Below, one piece after another: positions 8,439 through 17,342 of a DNA stretch of 51,157 bases. Numbering within the stretch: position 1 is the first letter of the stretch; each line of letters begins with the position of its first letter. The notes under the pieces were generated by a model. That model did not search any database, had not been told where the DNA came from, and worked only from the letters and a program-made list of their open reading frames with translations. The DNA lies in assembly GCA_003164495.1 (NCBI GenBank), contig PLTN01000145.1, forward strand, positions 1 to 51,157, given 5' to 3'. Source of the DNA: Vulcanimicrobiota bacterium. Its GTDB lineage: Bacteria > Vulcanimicrobiota > Vulcanimicrobiia > Vulcanimicrobiales > Vulcanimicrobiaceae. The translations under genes were made by a program, and so were the position numbers.

Positions 8439-9824
8439 CTAACTGGCCTGTGGCTTGCGACGCAGAGCTTCGACGATCTCGCGAAAACGGTCCTCGAAGA
8501 TATCGTAGCCCTTAACGGTGGTGGCGGCAATGCCGATGTTCCAGGACCGGGCGGCGCCCGTCACCACGACGTAGAGCCGCGCCGGCGTGAAGTAAAACGA
8601 GATGCAGAGCCCCAGCACCAAGACGATCGCACCGATCAGCACGAGCGAAATCCCCGGATCGTAGCGGTACTGGAAGCCCGAATAGAGCGTGTATTTTTTC
8701 GGCGTCAGCGCGTAGCCCGCGCCGAGATTGAACGGTTTTCCGAGCGGTACCAGCACGCTGCCGAGCTCGGTGTCGCTGTCGAATGCCTCGAGCACGACGC
8801 CGGGATTGTTCGGGCGCGGGTCGGGCCCGGCCTGACCCGTGGCGGGGTCGATCGTTCCGACGAATGACCGGTATTGGATCGCGCGCGTCGTGCCGGGAAT
8901 CTCGAACGATTCGCCCTCCTTGAGCGGCGTGTCGGGCGGCCCGGTCGTAACGCGGCCATTTTTCGTCAACACGAAGGTGATCGCGAAACCGTACGTGGCT
9001 TGGTAGATCTTCACGCCGTCGGCGTCGTAGGGCAGGTTGACGCGGATCACCGCATCGCGCGGGACGCCGTCTTTGCCCGTGACGACCGCGTGCGAGACGT
9101 AGTCGATCGGCTGGTAGACGGTGCCGCTCTTCGTCGCGACGGGTTGAATCTGGTAGCCGAACTGTTTGAGCGCGACGGTCGCGCCGGTTTGCGGAATCGT
9201 TCCCGTCGTGCCCGAGAGCACGGCGAACGTTCCCATGTACCCGCTGGCCCAGTAGATCGTCGTGCCGGCGGCGATGATGACGAAACCCACGTGCGCGACC
9301 AGCACGCCGCGGCGCGCCCAGTTGTGCTTGTCGACGAACGACCACTCTTCGCCGCCGAACTCGCGCTTGCGAATCTGCCAGCCGCGATCGGCGAAGAACT
9401 TCTGCACGCGCGCGCGCACGTCGCTCTCCTCGCCCTCGACGGTCACGACGGCATTCAGCGGGATCTTGTCGATCTTTACCGGGCGCAGCGCGGGCAAGCG
9501 CGCCGGAATCACGCGGCGGAACGTCGCGACCGTCATCGAGATCAAGATCAAGCCGATGATCCCGATGTACGCCGGCGAGTGGTAGATGTTGTCCATGTGC
9601 AGGCGCAGCACGACGCGCGCCAGCAACGGCGAGTAGTTTTGCCAGTAGAAATCGTCGCCTTTGCCCTGGTCGACGACCACGCCGATCAGCGTCAGGACGC
9701 CCCACACGGCGAACAGCGACACCGCGAAGAGAATGTTCGCGAAGAGAATCAGGAACTCGTGGACGAGTTCCTTGACACCCGCAACCGCGCTCTCGACTAC
9801 GGCGTTTCGGCGGAGCGCTTCCAC
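8439..9824 (-). CDS. resB: Cytochrome c biogenesis protein ResB/Ccs1
   Basis: A 461-aa ResB/Ccs1, the partner of CcsA in System II cytochrome c maturation. Three N-terminal helices (about residues 24-46, 80-100 and 172-192) are followed by a large extracytoplasmic domain and a final helix near residue 400, matching the family layout. Conserved features include the GVLTLIG first helix and the HVGFVIIAAG third helix. It starts with GTG and overlaps the end of tatC by 28 bases, so translation is probably coupled. This makes Tat export and cytochrome assembly part of one transcript. Confidence 0.9.
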   Translation of the reverse strand: MEALRRNAVVESAVAGVKELVHEFLILFANILFAVSLFAVWGVLTLIGVVVDQGKGDDFYWQNYSPLLARVVLRLHMDNIYHSPAYIGIIGLILISMTVATFRRVIPARLPALRPVKIDKIPLNAVVTVEGEESDVRARVQKFFADRGWQIRKREFGGEEWSFVDKHNWARRGVLVAHVGFVIIAAGTTIYWASGYMGTFAVLSGTTGTIPQTGATVALKQFGYQIQPVATKSGTVYQPIDYVSHAVVTGKDGVPRDAVIRVNLPYDADGVKIYQATYGFAITFVLTKNGRVTTGPPDTPLKEGESFEIPGTTRAIQYRSFVGTIDPATGQAGPDPRPNNPGVVLEAFDSDTELGSVLVPLGKPFNLGAGYALTPKKYTLYSGFQYRYDPGISLVLIGAIVLVLGLCISFYFTPARLYVVVTGAARSWNIGIAATTVKGYDIFEDRFREIVEALRRKPQAS

Positions 9825-10534
9825 GATTTTTCTAACAGGACGATGATCCAGATCGAGCTCTCGAAGAGCACGTACATCGGTCCGGCGAGCAGCATCATCG
9901 TGATCGGGCTGCCGTCGGGAGCGAGGACCGCGCCGACGACGAGCATGCCGAAGCCGATGTACTTACGGTAAGTGCGCAGCATCCCCGAATTGATGAGGCC
10001 GATGCGCGCGAGCAAGACCATGATGACCGGCGTTTGGAAGATCAGCGCGAACGCGAGAAACAAGAGTAGGACGAGATTGATCGTCGATTCGATGCCGAAC
10101 GTGGCCTGCGCAATCGTGCCGGTGATGAACATCAGCCCGCCGATGACGCGCTTGATCACGACGTAGTGCGCGAATGCGATCCCCGCGGCGGCCAAAAGGA
10201 TCGACGGCGCAACGTAGATGTACACGGCCTGCCGCGTCTTGGGGTGGATCGCCGGGACGACGAACATCCACACCTGATACAAGATGACCGGCAAACCGAT
10301 CACGATCGCGATGTAGATCGCAAACTTGAAGATCGCCCACACCGCGTCGGCCGGGCCGAACGCGTTGAGGGTGGTTCCCGGAAAGTAGGTGCGCGCGATG
10401 ATCGGGATCAGCTGTTGCGCGGGCCACAGCGCCAGGATCCCGATGCCGAAGACCGTGCCAACGCAAATGAACAGCCGCTGGCGGAGCTCCCGAAGGTGCT
10501 CCGTGAACGGCATTTCCTTTTGGTCCCATTCCAC
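9797..10534 (-). CDS. tatC: Sec-independent protein translocase TatC
   Basis: A 245-aa six-helix TatC, the receptor for twin-arginine signals. The family N-terminus MPFTEHLRELRQRL is intact, including the Glu used in signal-peptide recognition, as are the FxxP-type region (IFQTPVIMVLL) and an APDGSP segment. The start is taken as GTG at 10534, with an in-frame ATG at 10513 as an alternative. With tatA immediately upstream this is a minimal TatA-TatC system. The Rieske protein at 108-740 is an obvious client. Confidence 0.95.
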   Translation of the reverse strand: MEWDQKEMPFTEHLRELRQRLFICVGTVFGIGILALWPAQQLIPIIARTYFPGTTLNAFGPADAVWAIFKFAIYIAIVIGLPVILYQVWMFVVPAIHPKTRQAVYIYVAPSILLAAAGIAFAHYVVIKRVIGGLMFITGTIAQATFGIESTINLVLLLFLAFALIFQTPVIMVLLARIGLINSGMLRTYRKYIGFGMLVVGAVLAPDGSPITMMLLAGPMYVLFESSIWIIVLLEKSWKRSAETP

Positions 10535-10591
10535 TTCGTCCGGCCCACCGGGGGTAGGCGGACGGGTCGCCAGCGTGCTCGCGGAAGCCTC

Positions 10592-10864
10592 CTAGCCCGC
10601 GTGCGGTGGTTCGGCGGCCGTGGTTCCGGCCGGCGCAGCCGCCGACGGGGCAGCGGTGGTTGCCGCCGCCGCCTCGACGTTGGCCGTGGCCGCCTTGCGC
10701 GCTTCGTCGCGCGCCTTCTCGGCGGCGACGTCGGCCTCGGCCTGTCCGATCATGAACTCTTTTTTCGCCTGTCCGGCGCTCTTGGCCAATTTCGGCAGCT
10801 TGTCGGCTCCGAAGATCAGGATGGCCACGCCGACTACGGCGGCGATCTCCATGGGTGAGAACAT
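10592..10864 (-). CDS. tatA: Sec-independent protein translocase TatA
   Basis: A 90-aa TatA pore component: a short N-terminal membrane helix (residues 6-20), the FGADKLPKLAKSAG amphipathic hinge, and a charged then Ala/Thr/Pro-rich tail. AGGAG lies at good spacing ahead of the ATG. The first residues (MFSPMEIAAVVGVAILIFG) match TatA/E rather than TatB. No tatB is seen, so TatA may serve both roles. It lies ten bases after the prenyl synthase gene and directly ahead of tatC. Confidence 0.92.
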   Translation of the reverse strand: MFSPMEIAAVVGVAILIFGADKLPKLAKSAGQAKKEFMIGQAEADVAAEKARDEARKAATANVEAAAATTAAPSAAAPAGTTAAEPPHAG

Positions 10865-10874
10865 ATTGGTACTC

Positions 10875-11840
10875 CTAGCCTACCAGTAGCGCGTCCGCTA
10901 CTGCCACAAATTCTGCGCGCGCCGGCGCGTTTCCGATGGGAGCGAGCGAGGCCTTAGCTCGTTCGAGATACTCGGCGATCAACGCCTTCGTCTTCTCGAA
11001 GCCCCCTTGCCTCGCTATTCCGGCGATCACGCCGGCAATCCGTGCTGGTGTCGTATCCTCCCCGTCGTAGAAACGTTCCACGTCGGCGCGGAATTTCTCG
11101 TCCCCGCCGGCCAGGGCCAGGATCAGTGGGATCGTGACCTTTTTCTCGGTGAGGTCGTTGCCGACGGGCTTCCCCAGGGCACTCTCGGTCGACGTCATGT
11201 CGAGCAAATCGTCTTGCATCTGGAACGCGATGCCGTAGGCCTGGCCGAACTCACGCAGCGCGGCGATCTTGAGCGGCGTGCCGCCGGCCGCGTAGGCGCC
11301 GCACTCGGCCGAACTCGCGAACAAGCGCGCGGTCTTTTTGGCCGCGATCTCGACGTACTCCGCAATCGTGAGATCGAGGTTGCCGAGCGAACGCAACTGC
11401 AGCACTTCGCCGTCGGTGATGTCGGCGAGCGTCGCGCTCAGGATGTGCGGGATCGGATGCGCGTACGCCGCGGTGACGTTCTTGAAAATCCACGCGAAGA
11501 GATAGTCACCGGCCAGCACGCTGACGCGGTTGCCGAAGTCCACCGCCGTCGCGTTGACGCCGCGGCGGGTATCGGCGTTGTCGACGACGTCGTCGTGGAT
11601 GAGGGTCGCAACGTGAATGAGTTCCATGTATGCGGCCAGCGCCAAGTAGTCGCGGACTTCCACCGCACCGGTCGCCGATGCGCCGAGCAGCGTGAAGCGC
11701 GGGCGCAAGCGTTTGCCGCCCGCATCGAGCATGCGCCGCACGGCTTCGGTGATCAGCGCGTTGTCGGTCGAAAACGTATTGCTGAAGAAATCTTCGACGA
11801 GCCCGTACAGATCGGGTTCGGATGCGATCGGTTCGAGCAC
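10875..11840 (-). CDS. Polyprenyl diphosphate synthase (quinone side chain)
   Basis: A 321-aa trans-isoprenyl diphosphate synthase that extends an allylic diphosphate with isopentenyl units. The first Asp-rich motif is DDVVDNADTRRG (residues around 85-96) and the second is QMDDLLD around residue 210; GGKRLRP near residue 45 binds the diphosphate. Adjacent placement with ubiE/menG suggests that the product is the side chain of ubiquinone or menaquinone. The start is the GTG at 11840, sharing one base with the ubiE TAG. A longer reading frame exists upstream but only shadows ubiE. Confidence 0.93.
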   Translation of the reverse strand: MLEPIASEPDLYGLVEDFFSNTFSTDNALITEAVRRMLDAGGKRLRPRFTLLGASATGAVEVRDYLALAAYMELIHVATLIHDDVVDNADTRRGVNATAVDFGNRVSVLAGDYLFAWIFKNVTAAYAHPIPHILSATLADITDGEVLQLRSLGNLDLTIAEYVEIAAKKTARLFASSAECGAYAAGGTPLKIAALREFGQAYGIAFQMQDDLLDMTSTESALGKPVGNDLTEKKVTIPLILALAGGDEKFRADVERFYDGEDTTPARIAGVIAGIARQGGFEKTKALIAEYLERAKASLAPIGNAPARAEFVAVADALLVG

Positions 11841-12535
11841 TACGCCGCTCCCACGTGCGCGGCGATCGCGCCGCCGCCGAGCCGCAGGTAGCGCACGTCC
11901 GAAAAACCCGCGCTGCGAAAGCGCGCGGCGAGTTCGTCGGCGTCGGGATAATTCGTCAGCGAGTTCGGCAGATACGTGTACGCGGCTTTCGAACCGCCGA
12001 CGAGTCCGCCGACCAGCGGCACGAGCCGGTAGAAGTACAGGTTGAACAACCACCGGAAGAGCGGGTTCGGCGCCTTCGACACGTCGAGGTTCACGAAGCG
12101 CGCACCCGGTTTGAGCACGCGGCGCGCTTCCTTGAGCGTGGCGACGATGTCGACGACGTTGCGCATCGAGAAGCCCATCGTCGCGCCGTCGAACGCCGCG
12201 TCGGCGAAGGGCAGCGCCATCACGTCGGCTTCGATGAAGTTCGTGCGGCCGGCGCGGTCCTCGCGCGGTGCGCGGGCGCGCGCGCCCTCGAGCATCGGGC
12301 CGCAGAAATCGGCGCCGGTCACTTCGAGGCTCGGGTCGGTGCGTACCAGGTGAAACGCCAGATCGCCCGTGCCGCAGCACAGGTCGAGAATGCGGCCGCC
12401 GTGGGGCGGGGCGAGCTCCGCCACGGCACGCTTGCGCCAGGCCTCGTCCGCGCCCGCGGTGAGGATTTTGTTCGTCGCGTCGTAGCGCGGTGCGATTTCC
12501 GCAAACATTTCGCGGACGTAGAGAGCCTTATCCAT
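11840..12535 (-). CDS. ubiE: Demethylmenaquinone/2-polyprenyl-benzoquinol methyltransferase
   Basis: A 231-aa SAM-dependent C-methyltransferase for the last ring methylation in menaquinone or ubiquinone synthesis. The SAM site is LDLCCGTGDLA near residue 48; GADFCGPML and the MRNVVDIVATLKEARRVLKPG block are typical of UbiE/MenG. The ATG at 12535 (MDKALYVREMFAEIAPRYD) matches the family N-terminus, so upstream in-frame starts are rejected. The sequence alone does not say which quinone is made; the symbol menG would be equally apt. It is the first gene of the minus-strand ubiE-prenyl synthase-tatA-tatC-resB-ccsA run. Confidence 0.92.
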   Translation of the reverse strand: MDKALYVREMFAEIAPRYDATNKILTAGADEAWRKRAVAELAPPHGGRILDLCCGTGDLAFHLVRTDPSLEVTGADFCGPMLEGARARAPREDRAGRTNFIEADVMALPFADAAFDGATMGFSMRNVVDIVATLKEARRVLKPGARFVNLDVSKAPNPLFRWLFNLYFYRLVPLVGGLVGGSKAAYTYLPNSLTNYPDADELAARFRSAGFSDVRYLRLGGGAIAAHVGAA

Positions 12536-12608
12536 TCGTGCCGACCCGTGGGGTTCGCCGCAGCCGAGGTTCTTCACTTTGGCCTTGCCGATGCTCGGCT
12601 GCGCGTGA

Positions 12609-13526
12609 GTGTCGAGCGTGATCGCCCTCGATACCGCAGCCGGCTTCATCAATACGCTCGCAAGCGCGCAACGGATTCACTTGACCGCTTACATCCTCCA
12701 AAGAGGCAAGGTGCTCGACGCGCTGGTCGCGGCGGCCCGCCGCGGGGCGGAGGTCGAGGTCCGGCTCGAACGCGATCCGCTCGACGACCCCGCCGGCGAC
12801 CTCCACCGCGTGAACGCCGACGCCCTGGCCAAGCTGCGGGCCGCCGGGGCTAACGCCAAGACAACCAAGCCGGGCGAGCCGGTCCTTCATCTGAAGGCGG
12901 CGGTGGTCGACGGCGTCGCGTGGCTCGACGACCGCAACTGGGCCGCGGGCGGGGCCGGACGCCTCGTGCGCGACACCGCCCCGGCCGACGTGGCCGCCGT
13001 CGCCTCGGCCGTCGCCGGCGGTCCGGGTGCCGACGGCCACCTGGCCACGACGAAGGCCGGGGCCCAGCAGCTGGAAGCGGCGGTGATCGGGCAGGCCGGA
13101 GCCGGCCCGTTGGCCGTGGAGAGCGAGTCCTTCGGCAACGGGGCGATCTACAACGCGCTCCTCCACCGGGCCCAGGCGCATCTTCCGACCCGCCTGATCG
13201 TCGCCGGGCGCGAGGCGGCCCAGCCGAGCGGCGGCCTCGAGCGCGCGCATCTGCAGCACTTGGCCGCGCTCGGGGTCGAGGTCCGGCTCGGCAATCCCAA
13301 GCACGGCGACCTCAACGAGAAGCTCGCGGTCGCGGCCGGCTCCGCCTGGATCGGCTCCACCAACGCCACCTACGCCCGCGGTCAAGAGGCTGAACAGCGC
13401 GACTGGGGGCTCACGACGCGCGAACGTCCCGTCGTCGACGGCTTGCGCGCGGCGTTCGAGCGCAACTGGTCGGCCGCACGCCCGCTCGCGGGAGCCGGCG
13501 GCCCGAGCGAGTATGGGTCGGCCTAA
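12609..13526 (+). CDS. Phospholipase D-like protein with one degenerate HKD motif
   Basis: A 305-aa protein with a two-fold PLD-like layout. The first catalytic motif is complete (HLKAAVVDG, giving H-x-K-x4-D, near residue 95). The second reads NEKLAVAAGSAWIGSTN near residue 237, so the catalytic His is replaced by Asn. Such proteins include cardiolipin synthases, PLD nucleases and inactive scaffolds. With one of the two His missing, normal transphosphatidylation is doubtful unless the protein dimerises through the intact half. No signal peptide or membrane helix is visible. It starts with GTG and runs 14 bases into the GMC gene. It is strongly Ala/Arg-rich. Confidence 0.75.
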   Translation: MSSVIALDTAAGFINTLASAQRIHLTAYILQRGKVLDALVAAARRGAEVEVRLERDPLDDPAGDLHRVNADALAKLRAAGANAKTTKPGEPVLHLKAAVVDGVAWLDDRNWAAGGAGRLVRDTAPADVAAVASAVAGGPGADGHLATTKAGAQQLEAAVIGQAGAGPLAVESESFGNGAIYNALLHRAQAHLPTRLIVAGREAAQPSGGLERAHLQHLAALGVEVRLGNPKHGDLNEKLAVAAGSAWIGSTNATYARGQEAEQRDWGLTTRERPVVDGLRAAFERNWSAARPLAGAGGPSEYGSA

Positions 13527-15150
13527 CGTGGCCGCTTCAAACACCTACGACTACATCATCGTCGGCGCCGGCTCGGCCGGTTGCGTGCTCGCGCACCGGC
13601 TGACGGAAGATCCTTCGACGCGCGTGCTGTTGCTCGAAGCGGGCGGGGACGATTCGCATCCGTACCTGCGCGTGCCGATCGGCGTCGGCAAACTGCACCA
13701 GAAGCGCATGTTCGATTGGGGCTACAACACCGTTGCCGAAGAAGGCATGGCGGGCCGCGAACTGATGACGCTGCGCGGTAAAGTGCTGGGCGGTTCGTCG
13801 TCGATCAACATGATGGCGTTGACGCGCGGTTCGAGCGGCGACTTCGAACGCTGGGCGCGCGGCGGCGCAACCGGCTGGTCATGGAACGATGTGTTGCCGT
13901 ATTTCAAGCGCTTTGAAACGTGGGAAGGCGGCGAGACGCCGTTGCGCGGCGGCAGCGGGCCGCTCTCGGTGGAGTTTGCGAAAACCGACGACCCGATCGA
14001 AGACGCGATGTACGCTGCTGCCGCGGCGCTCGGGTATCCGCGCACGCCGGACTACAATTCCGAAAGCGTCGGCTTCGGACGCACGCAGTTCAACATCAGC
14101 AAAGGCCGCCGGCACTCGGCGGCGCGCGCGTTCCTGCGCGGCATCCGCAAGCGGCCGAACCTCACGCTGCTCACGCACGCGACCGCGCGGCGGGTGCTCC
14201 TCGACGGCACGAAGGCCTATGGGATCGCGTACGGCCACAACGGCGTGATCACGACAGCCGAAGCGCAGCGTGAAGTGATCCTGAGCGGCGGTTCGTTCAA
14301 CACCCCGCAGCTGCTGATGCTCTCGGGGATCGGTCCGGCCGATCACTTGCGCGAGTTCGGTATCGACGTCGTCGCTGCGTTGCCGGTCGGCGACAACTTG
14401 CAAGATCACTTGAAGGGCGTGTTGCTGTGGAAGCGCCGGCCGCCCGAGGGCCCGCTGCACCGCTTTTTGCGCTTCGATCGCGTCGCGCTCGCGATGGCGC
14501 AAGCGTATCTGTTCGGTACGGGACCCGCCGCGAAGATGCCGCTCGGAATTCAAGCGTTCATCAAGACGAGTCCCGAGCTCGAAGTTCCGGATATCGAGTT
14601 CATGCTGCGCACCGCCCCGATCACGGCGCAACCGTATTTCCCCGGCGTGCTGCCCGCGTATACCGATGCGTTCGGCATCGATCCGGTGATCTTGCATCCG
14701 GAGAGCCGCGGAACGGTGCGCTTGCAGTCGACCGATCCGCTCGCGCCGGTGCGCATTCACTACAACTACCTCAGCGCGCCGGCGGATATCGCGAAGTTCC
14801 GCCAGGGCTTCCGTCTCGCGCGCGAGATCGGCAACCAAGCCGCGCTCGATGCGTATCGCGACGTCGAGCTTGTGCCGGGTCCGGACGTGACGAGCGACGC
14901 CGACATCGACGCGCACCTGCGCCGCACGTCGACGACCGTGAGCCATCCGGTGAGCACGTGCCGTATGGGTACCGGCGAGAACTGCGTGCTCGATCCCGAT
15001 CTGCGCGTGCGCGGTATCGAGAACTTGCGCGTGGTCGATGCGTCGGCGTTCCCCGAACTCGTCTCCGCGCACACCAATGCCGCAGTGCTCATGCTGGCCG
15101 AGAAAGCCTCCGACATGATTCGCGGCCGCGAACCCGCGGTCGCGCGTTAA
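13513..15150 (+). CDS. GMC-family FAD oxidoreductase (choline dehydrogenase-like)
   Basis: A 545-aa glucose-methanol-choline family flavoenzyme that oxidises an alcohol. The ADP-binding fold is IIVGAGSAGCVLAHRL near residue 15, followed by the GMC signature around GKVLGGSSSINMM (about residue 93). The second signature GSFNTPQLLMLSGIGP lies around residue 260. The catalytic base is in SHPVSTCRMG near residue 478, then VVDASAFP. The alcohol cannot be deduced; the sequence is of the broad BetA/polyethylene-glycol dehydrogenase type. The ATG at 13513 gives a few extra residues; a GTG at 13528 is possible. It converges on tatD, the stop codons sharing TTAA. Confidence 0.9.
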   Translation: MGRPNVAASNTYDYIIVGAGSAGCVLAHRLTEDPSTRVLLLEAGGDDSHPYLRVPIGVGKLHQKRMFDWGYNTVAEEGMAGRELMTLRGKVLGGSSSINMMALTRGSSGDFERWARGGATGWSWNDVLPYFKRFETWEGGETPLRGGSGPLSVEFAKTDDPIEDAMYAAAAALGYPRTPDYNSESVGFGRTQFNISKGRRHSAARAFLRGIRKRPNLTLLTHATARRVLLDGTKAYGIAYGHNGVITTAEAQREVILSGGSFNTPQLLMLSGIGPADHLREFGIDVVAALPVGDNLQDHLKGVLLWKRRPPEGPLHRFLRFDRVALAMAQAYLFGTGPAAKMPLGIQAFIKTSPELEVPDIEFMLRTAPITAQPYFPGVLPAYTDAFGIDPVILHPESRGTVRLQSTDPLAPVRIHYNYLSAPADIAKFRQGFRLAREIGNQAALDAYRDVELVPGPDVTSDADIDAHLRRTSTTVSHPVSTCRMGTGENCVLDPDLRVRGIENLRVVDASAFPELVSAHTNAAVLMLAEKASDMIRGREPAVAR

Positions 15151-15920
15151 CGCAAGCCGAAGAACCGTTTCGCGGTCGCCGTCGTGACGGCGTTGACCTC
15201 GGCGAGATCGACGTTCAGGATTTTCGCAACGACGCCCGCGCTTTCGGTCACGAACGCGGGCTCGTTGCGTTTGCCGCGGTACGGCACCGGCGCCAGATAC
15301 GGACAGTCCGTTTCCATCACGATCGGCGCCAGGCCGACGGTGCGTACGGCCTCGCGCAGTCCCTCGGCCGTTTTGAACGTCAGCACGCCGCCGATGCCGA
15401 GCAGCATGCCGAATTCCTCGACGAACGTGGTGGCCTCGGCCGCGTTGCCGCTGAAACAGTGGATCACGCCGCGCATCGCTTTGCGATCCCACTGCTCGCG
15501 CAAGATGCCGACAAAGTCGTCGAACGCTTCGCGCTGGTGGAAGACCACCGGAAGCGCGGCGGCGCGGGCATAGGCGATCTGGTCGCGCAGCACGCGGCGC
15601 TGCTCCTCGGCCGGACTATGGTTGTAGTGGTAATCGAGCCCGGTTTCCCCGATCGCCACGATCGGTGCCTTGGCACCCGCGCGCAGCGCGTCGAAGGCCG
15701 CGGCAATATCTTCCGGGGCATCCTTGGCCTCGTGGGGATGGATACCGATCGTGGCGAGCAGGCCGTGGGACTCCGCCGTGCGGATCGCGCGCTCGCTGTC
15801 CTCGAGGTCGGTGCCGATCGTGACGATCGTATCGACCCCGGCCGCATGCGCGCGCGCGATCGTGTCCGCACGATCTTCGTCATATTGGTGATCATGGACG
15901 TGTGCATGGGTATCGATCAT
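15147..15920 (-). CDS. tatD: TatD-family metal-dependent hydrolase (DNase)
   Basis: A 257-aa TIM-barrel hydrolase of the TatD family, two-metal 3'-5' exonucleases. The metal ligands are visible: DTHAHVHD at the N-terminus, GETGLDYHY near residue 92, HQREAF, IHCFSGN near residue 155 and METDCPYLAP near residue 203. Despite its name the family is not part of Tat export. The start at 15920 lies only six bases from the divergent malonyl-CoA decarboxylase ATG, so the two promoters must overlap the coding regions. Confidence 0.93.
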   Translation of the reverse strand: MIDTHAHVHDHQYDEDRADTIARAHAAGVDTIVTIGTDLEDSERAIRTAESHGLLATIGIHPHEAKDAPEDIAAAFDALRAGAKAPIVAIGETGLDYHYNHSPAEEQRRVLRDQIAYARAAALPVVFHQREAFDDFVGILREQWDRKAMRGVIHCFSGNAAEATTFVEEFGMLLGIGGVLTFKTAEGLREAVRTVGLAPIVMETDCPYLAPVPYRGKRNEPAFVTESAGVVAKILNVDLAEVNAVTTATAKRFFGLR

Positions 15921-15926
15921 CTTGTA

Positions 15927-17342
15927 ATGGATACGTTCCCTCCGAAGCGGGAGATTCCGTGGGCCCGCGCGGCGAACTCCGATTGGGCCGTGAAATCGTT
16001 CCGCTCAATCGCCGAAGCTTTTCACCTGGGCAAGCCGTTGGCCGGCGAGGCGACCAATCTCGACGTCGAGCAGCTGCGCGAAGAGATGACGGCTTGCATC
16101 GAGGCGCTCGGCGGCGACGTCGCCACGCGCGTGCGCGCCACGCAGGTCGGCACGCGGTACGCCTCGCTCGCGCCGGCGGGCCGCCAACGCTTCTTCGAAG
16201 TGCTGTCGAGCTTTGACGTCGATCGCGGCGAAGTCGACGAAAGCATCGCCGCCGTCGTGGGGGCTGCCGATGCCGCCGAACGCAGCGCGGCCGAGCGCCG
16301 GCTGCGCGCCGCACTGGTCCCTTCGCGCGTGCGGTTGCTGCGCGCGTTCAACAGCTTGCCGAGCGGCGTGAAGTTTCTGGTCGAGATGCGTGCCGATCTG
16401 CTCGACATCGTGAAGAGAGAACCGGCGTTGAAACCGCTCGAAGCCGACCTCAAGGATCTGCTCGCGTCATGGTTCGATTTGGGCTTTCTGGAAATGCGGC
16501 GCATCTCGTGGGATGCGCCGGCGTCGCTGCTCGAGAAACTCGGTCGATACGAAGCGGTGCACGAAGTGCGGGGCTGGTCCGATCTGAAGAACCGGCTCGA
16601 CGTCGACCGGCGCTGTTTCGCATTCTTGCACCCGGCGATGCCGAACGAACCGCTGATCTTCGTCGAGGTCGCGCTCACGACCGAGATGTCGGGCAACATG
16701 GCGTCGCTGCTCGATCAGCGCGCGCCGGTCACCGATCCGGCGCTCGCGACCAACGCAATATTCTATTCGATCTCCAACTGCCAGCGCGGGCTCGACGGCA
16801 TCAGCTTCGGCAACGCACTGATCAAGCGCGTCGTGCAAGAGCTCACGCGCGAGTTTCGCAACATCCGGACCTTCGTCACGCTCTCGCCCATGCCGCGCTT
16901 TCGCGACTGGCTGGAAACCCAGAGCACGACCGGTGGCGCCGGCGATCTGCCGCTCAAGGCGATGTTCACCAACCGCGGCTGGGCGCGCGACGCGAACGCG
17001 GCCGCGACGTTGAAGATGCCGCTGTTGGAGTTGGCCGCGCACTACCTGATCGAAGCAAAGCGCGGCAAGCGCGCCTTCGATCCCGTTGCCCATTTCCACC
17101 TCAGCAATGGGGCCCGCCTCGAGCGGCTCAACTGGCTGGCCGACACGTCGGCGCGCGGCATGCGCGAGTCGGCCGGCATGATGGCCAACTATCTCTACCG
17201 TCTCGATCAGATCGACGACAACCAAACCGCGTACGCAACCGACGGCCGCGTCATTGCAAACCCGCAGGTCATCGCACTGCTCGCATCCCGCCGCCTCCCT
17301 CCCCCGCCCCACAAACGCGAAGACACCCCCGTCTCACCCTGA
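15927..17342 (+). CDS. Malonyl-CoA decarboxylase
   Basis: A 471-aa malonyl-CoA decarboxylase converting malonyl-CoA to acetyl-CoA and CO2. It has the helical N-terminal domain (about residues 1-165). A GNAT-like catalytic domain follows, with FLHPAMPNEPLIFVEVAL (about 232-250), FYSISNCQRGL and the catalytic HFHLSNGA box near residue 390. Bacterial homologues often sit with malonate-use genes, but none is nearby, so a role in disposing of excess malonyl-CoA is as likely. The reading frame is open far upstream through the GMC gene; ATG 15927 is chosen because it avoids the divergent tatD start. ATG 15906 is an alternative. Proline-rich C-terminus. Confidence 0.9.
   Translation: MDTFPPKREIPWARAANSDWAVKSFRSIAEAFHLGKPLAGEATNLDVEQLREEMTACIEALGGDVATRVRATQVGTRYASLAPAGRQRFFEVLSSFDVDRGEVDESIAAVVGAADAAERSAAERRLRAALVPSRVRLLRAFNSLPSGVKFLVEMRADLLDIVKREPALKPLEADLKDLLASWFDLGFLEMRRISWDAPASLLEKLGRYEAVHEVRGWSDLKNRLDVDRRCFAFLHPAMPNEPLIFVEVALTTEMSGNMASLLDQRAPVTDPALATNAIFYSISNCQRGLDGISFGNALIKRVVQELTREFRNIRTFVTLSPMPRFRDWLETQSTTGGAGDLPLKAMFTNRGWARDANAAATLKMPLLELAAHYLIEAKRGKRAFDPVAHFHLSNGARLERLNWLADTSARGMRESAGMMANYLYRLDQIDDNQTAYATDGRVIANPQVIALLASRRLPPPPHKREDTPVSP

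Noticed and set aside
14427-15926. A 971-aa frame that would fuse about 500 extra residues to malonyl-CoA decarboxylase
   Set aside because: The added part lies inside the GMC and tatD genes in another frame and is low-complexity Arg/Ala. The real enzyme begins near 15927.
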